Positions 61,442 to 64,000 of a DNA stretch of 64,000 bases are shown in pieces. The notes beneath the pieces were generated by a model. That model searched no databases, was not told the DNA's origin, and saw only the letters and a program-made list of their open reading frames with translations. Position 1 is the first letter of the stretch; every line of letters starts with the position of its first letter. This DNA is from Algoriphagus aquaeductus (GTDB lineage: Bacteria > Bacteroidota > Bacteroidia > Cytophagales > Cyclobacteriaceae), in NCBI RefSeq assembly GCF_003253485.1, contig NZ_QKTX01000005.1:223154-287153 (forward strand), given 5' to 3'. The position numbers were made by a program, and so were the translations under genes.

Positions 61442-62800
61442 TTAATCGGTAGTAATCTGAATGGATTGTTCCATAATCTTCTTTTTGCTCAACTGATGAA
61501 ATCTGTAAAACAGCATCACCGCGGTGATTGTCAACCCAATAAGAAGACCTATCCATACTCCTTTTTCAGCCCAGCCAAATTCAAAAGCCAACACATATCC
61601 CAAAGGTAATCCCAAGACCCAATAAGCCATTAGGGTAACCAAAGTTGGTACCTTGACATCTTCCAAGCCTCTCAATACCCCCAATCCAACGACCTGTACC
61701 CCATCCGAAAGTTGGAAAAGCCCTGCAATAATCAACAAAGATGCAGAAAGAGAAATCACCTCCGGGTCGTCGATGTATAGGGTAGGCAGGAAAAACCGAA
61801 AGGCAAAAAACACCACTGCGCAGACAAGCATAAAGGCGATGACCATCCCAAAAACAGTCATACCTGCCTCCCGCATCCCGCTGAGATTTCCTTTTCCTAT
61901 TTGATTACTTACCCGAATCATTCCTGCGGTAGACAAACCGGTAGCCATCATGTAACTGATGGAGGCGAGATTCAGTGCAATTTGATGCCCTGCCAGTGCA
62001 TTGACACCGATCCATCCCATCATGATCGCAGCTGTACTGAAGGCCGATACTTCAAAAATATATTGAAAACCGGTTGGGATACCGATTTTGAGAATCCTGC
62101 TGACCATGGGCAGACTTGCTTTTGGATTGAGCAGTCGAAGCTGAAACACCCTATACCTTTTGGAGTACAGCACATAACCACCCATCAAGATCATCATGAG
62201 CACCCTTGAAATCAAGGTTGCCCAACCTGCACCATTTAGCCCTAATTCTGGAAATCCCCACACTCCCCAAATGAGTACCCAGTTGAGGAAGACATTGACT
62301 AAGTTGCAAAAAATGGTAATATACATGGCCTGCCTCGTTTGAGACAAACCCTCCGCCAATTGCTTGAACGTCTGAAATACCATCAAAGGAATCAGCGATG
62401 CGGTAATAATCAGCAAATAAGGAACCGCCAAAATGACAACTTCTTCGGGCTGATTGAGAAAATGAAGCCCTTGGGACAAACCCAATACCAGCATCGTCAA
62501 GATCAAACCCGTCGCGGCATTGATCCAAAGGCCATGGCTAAAAAGTCGGGAAATCCGCTTGGGCTTCCCTTTTCCTTCGGCCACAGACACCAAAGGAGTA
62601 ATCCCCATGGAAACCCCAATTCCAAACATCATAATGACGAAGAATATACTGTTGCCAAGGGAAGCTGCTGCCAAGGGAATCGCACCGAGTCGGCCTACCA
62701 TCATGCTATCTGCCACACCTACGGAGACTTGCCCCAGTTGGCTTAACATGACAGGATAGGCCAAATGAAAAGTAGTTTTAAAATGATCTCGTAATGTCAT
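61442..62800 (-). CDS. MATE family efflux transporter
   Basis: A 452-aa protein with about twelve hydrophobic helices in the MATE pattern: start of helix 1 FHLAYPVMLSQLGQVSVGVADSMMVGRLGAIPLAAASLGNS, and the second half repeats it with SAFSTAAIMMGWIGVNALAGHQIALNL. MATE carriers expel cationic drugs using Na+ or H+ gradients. The central loop and length are normal. It is four bases from the next upstream (minus-strand) gene's stop, which suggests co-transcription with the Nudix gene. Substrate unknown. Confidence 0.93.
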   Translation of the reverse strand: MTLRDHFKTTFHLAYPVMLSQLGQVSVGVADSMMVGRLGAIPLAAASLGNSIFFVIMMFGIGVSMGITPLVSVAEGKGKPKRISRLFSHGLWINAATGLILTMLVLGLSQGLHFLNQPEEVVILAVPYLLIITASLIPLMVFQTFKQLAEGLSQTRQAMYITIFCNLVNVFLNWVLIWGVWGFPELGLNGAGWATLISRVLMMILMGGYVLYSKRYRVFQLRLLNPKASLPMVSRILKIGIPTGFQYIFEVSAFSTAAIMMGWIGVNALAGHQIALNLASISYMMATGLSTAGMIRVSNQIGKGNLSGMREAGMTVFGMVIAFMLVCAVVFFAFRFFLPTLYIDDPEVISLSASLLIIAGLFQLSDGVQVVGLGVLRGLEDVKVPTLVTLMAYWVLGLPLGYVLAFEFGWAEKGVWIGLLIGLTITAVMLFYRFHQLSKKKIMEQSIQITTD

Positions 62801-62804
62801 GGCT

Positions 62805-63347
62805 TTAATAACCTAAAATTCTGGCAGCTTTGAGAATTCCCGCCACACTGATTGAGTCGGTAATTTTACCCTCCATTACCCAATTGAGTGCCTCTGAAAA
62901 GAGAACCCTCTTTACTTGGATAATTTCAGTTTCTTCAAATTCAGTCTCACCCAGAGTTAGATCTTCTGCCAGGTAAATAAATCCCACCTCGTCTGTCACC
63001 GAATTAGACGTGTGGATTTTCATGATTTCGGTCCATTTTTCGGCAGTCAGACCCGTTTCTTCTTTGAGTTCTCTCTTTGCTGCCGCTAAAGGTTCCTCTC
63101 CCATAGGCCCTCCACCCATGGGGATTTCCCAGGAATATTCATTTAAGGTATACCGAAATTGTCCCACCAGCCAGGTAAATCCATCTTGATCTATGGGAAT
63201 GATCGCCATGGCCAAATTTTTAAAATGGACTTTTCCATAGACACCGTCTTTACCGGCAGGATTGATAATATCATGATTTTCCAATCGGATCCATGGATTT
63301 TCATAGATCGTTTGGATATGCTTGGTTTTCCAGGGGTTTTCAATCAT
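62805..63347 (-). CDS. Nudix hydrolase, ADP-ribose pyrophosphatase-like
   Basis: A 180-aa Nudix protein. The box reads GGGPMGEEPLAAAKRELKEETGLTAEKW (G, E, REL-EETG). The upstream DQDGFTWLVGQFRYTLNEYSWEIPMGGG is the pattern of ADP-ribose pyrophosphatases (NudF/YffH). These remove free ADP-ribose or nucleotide sugars. The frame extends to a TTG at 63356 that lies within the poly-A/T run of the next terminator, so ATG 63347 is preferred. The gene sits immediately upstream of the MATE gene on the same strand. Confidence 0.88.
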   Translation of the reverse strand: MIENPWKTKHIQTIYENPWIRLENHDIINPAGKDGVYGKVHFKNLAMAIIPIDQDGFTWLVGQFRYTLNEYSWEIPMGGGPMGEEPLAAAKRELKEETGLTAEKWTEIMKIHTSNSVTDEVGFIYLAEDLTLGETEFEETEIIQVKRVLFSEALNWVMEGKITDSISVAGILKAARILGY

Positions 63348-63354
63348 TTTTTTC

Positions 63355-63381
63355 AAAAAAAAAAGGGTGGAAGAACCACCC
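63355..63381 (-). terminator. intrinsic terminator of the Lrp/AsnC gene
   Basis: On the minus strand GGGTGG (63381-63376) pairs with CCACCC (63370-63365), followed by ten T (63364-63355). It lies 22 bp past the Lrp/AsnC stop. Confidence 0.85.
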
Positions 63382-63402
63382 TATCTTGTGTTAAATCCTG
63401 AA

Positions 63403-63885
63403 TTACGCAGGTATAGGCAGTACTTTTGAATCCTTAAAGGTAGATAGAATTACCATGGACTGCATGGAATCTACTTCTTTGATTTCGGATACTTTTTCAA
63501 GCATCAATTTTTGATAAGCGGTGATATCCTTAGCAATGATTTTCAAGATAAAGTCACCCGTACCGGTGATATGATAGCATTCGATGACCTCTTGGATTTC
63601 ATTGATCTCTTTCATAAAAGCGTCAATGTTGCCCTTATTGTGACCGATTAAGCTTACCAATACAAAGGTACTTACGCCCAATCCGATTTTCTCGGGATCC
63701 AATTTGGCATGGTAGCTTTTGATGATTCCTGACTGTTCCAGCTTCTTTACGCGCTCTAGAGTAGGCGCAGGAGACAGTCCAATGTCTTTGGACAACTGTG
63801 CATTGGTAATTTTAGCATTGCCCTGAAGGATTTCCAGAATCCTGCGGTCTATTTTATCGAATTTGATTCTAACGCTATTGTCCAT
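63403..63885 (-). CDS. Lrp/AsnC family transcriptional regulator
   Basis: A 160-aa regulator: winged helix-turn-helix (LDKIDRRILEIL-like start DKIDRRILEILQGNAKITNAQLSKDIGLSPAPTLERVKKLEQSGII) and the RAM/effector domain (about 75-150; VECYHITGTGDFILKIIAKDI). Lrp/AsnC proteins sense amino acids and often autoregulate. It may control the amino-acid genes of the window, but no site was traced. It is followed by a strong terminator, so it is monocistronic. A 32-bp perfect palindrome begins 55 bp upstream of its ATG. Confidence 0.93.
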   Translation of the reverse strand: MDNSVRIKFDKIDRRILEILQGNAKITNAQLSKDIGLSPAPTLERVKKLEQSGIIKSYHAKLDPEKIGLGVSTFVLVSLIGHNKGNIDAFMKEINEIQEVIECYHITGTGDFILKIIAKDITAYQKLMLEKVSEIKEVDSMQSMVILSTFKDSKVLPIPA

Positions 63886-63940
63886 GTTATTTCGCTTTTA
63901 CAAAACCCAGATTCAAGTTATAAATGCAACACTAAAGGTT

Positions 63941-63972
63941 TAAGGAAAGGAAGCCTAGGCTTCCTTTCCTTA
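63941..63972. repeat. 32-bp perfect palindrome near the window end
   Basis: The arms TAAGGAAAGGAAGCCT (63941-63956) and AGGCTTCCTTTCCTTA (63957-63972) are exactly complementary. It is nested within AACACTAA (63928-63935) and TTAGTGTT (63988-63995). It may be an operator or a terminator of a gene to the right; nothing else in 63886-64000 is coding. Confidence 0.65.
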
Positions 63973-64000
63973 GGCTGAATAACTAAATTAGTGTTGTCAT

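Overview
The window is a chromosomal segment of a Bacteroidota bacterium, most likely order Cytophagales and close to Algoriphagus/Cyclobacteriaceae. This rests on protein style (split MetH, TIGR02757, DUF819, YwqK-like MORN proteins), frequent matches to the Bacteroidota promoter motif TAnnTTTG, scarce Shine-Dalgarno sequences and moderate GC. No rRNA, tRNA, CRISPR array, prophage or transposase gene was seen. No database search was possible; names come from motifs and remembered family features.

Layout. 1-5.1 kb: partial ApbE lipoprotein (minus), a MORN-repeat exported protein, then purC-STAS-RNase Z-queuosine precursor transporter. 5.2-9.5 kb: DEAD-box helicase, rsmE, a MerR regulator overlapping dprA. 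9.5-16.6 kb (minus): SAM-I riboswitch - metH (homocysteine half) - metH (folate/B12/reactivation half) - metF, then HMG-CoA lyase, a PepSY protein and a Uma2 nuclease-like protein. 16.6-26.8 kb (mostly minus): an outer-membrane-like protein, a 1441-aa hybrid histidine kinase, DUF819 transporter plus [2Fe-2S] protein, Nudix/CoA pyrophosphatase, a lipoprotein and a GlxA-type AraC regulator. 27-38 kb (plus): tandem SRPBCC protein, tandem VOC protein, a 1642-aa multi-PAS histidine kinase, a single-domain response regulator and a 986-aa PAS/GAF histidine kinase. 38-44 kb: aceK, an esterase with a starch-binding-like domain, leucyl aminopeptidase, an ATP-grasp protein. 44.1-46.05 kb: an AT-rich restriction-modification pair. 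46-64 kb: TIGR02757, LysM/RlpA-like protein, NfeD protease, truncated globin, PlsC, GatC, a 921-aa membrane/TPR protein, a LolD-like ATPase, cobalamin adenosyltransferase, ilvE, prfB with its programmed frameshift, MFS and MATE transporters, an M24 peptidase, a Nudix hydrolase and an Lrp/AsnC regulator.

How genes work together. The metH1-metH2-metF block, behind an S-adenosylmethionine riboswitch, makes a self-contained methionine regeneration unit; the cobalamin adenosyltransferase at 55.4 kb is another B12-linked gene. The signalling block at 29-38 kb pairs two related phytochrome-type kinases with a receiver-only regulator.

The least explained structure is a family of 89-113-bp repeats at 27.88 kb (one copy) and 34.03-34.35 kb (three in tandem). 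They sit directly against the start codons of two unrelated genes, with ATGAAA at every unit junction. Two divergent versions appear able to fold into the same closing-stem-plus-two-hairpins shape with different stem sequences. This is my main candidate for an undescribed element.
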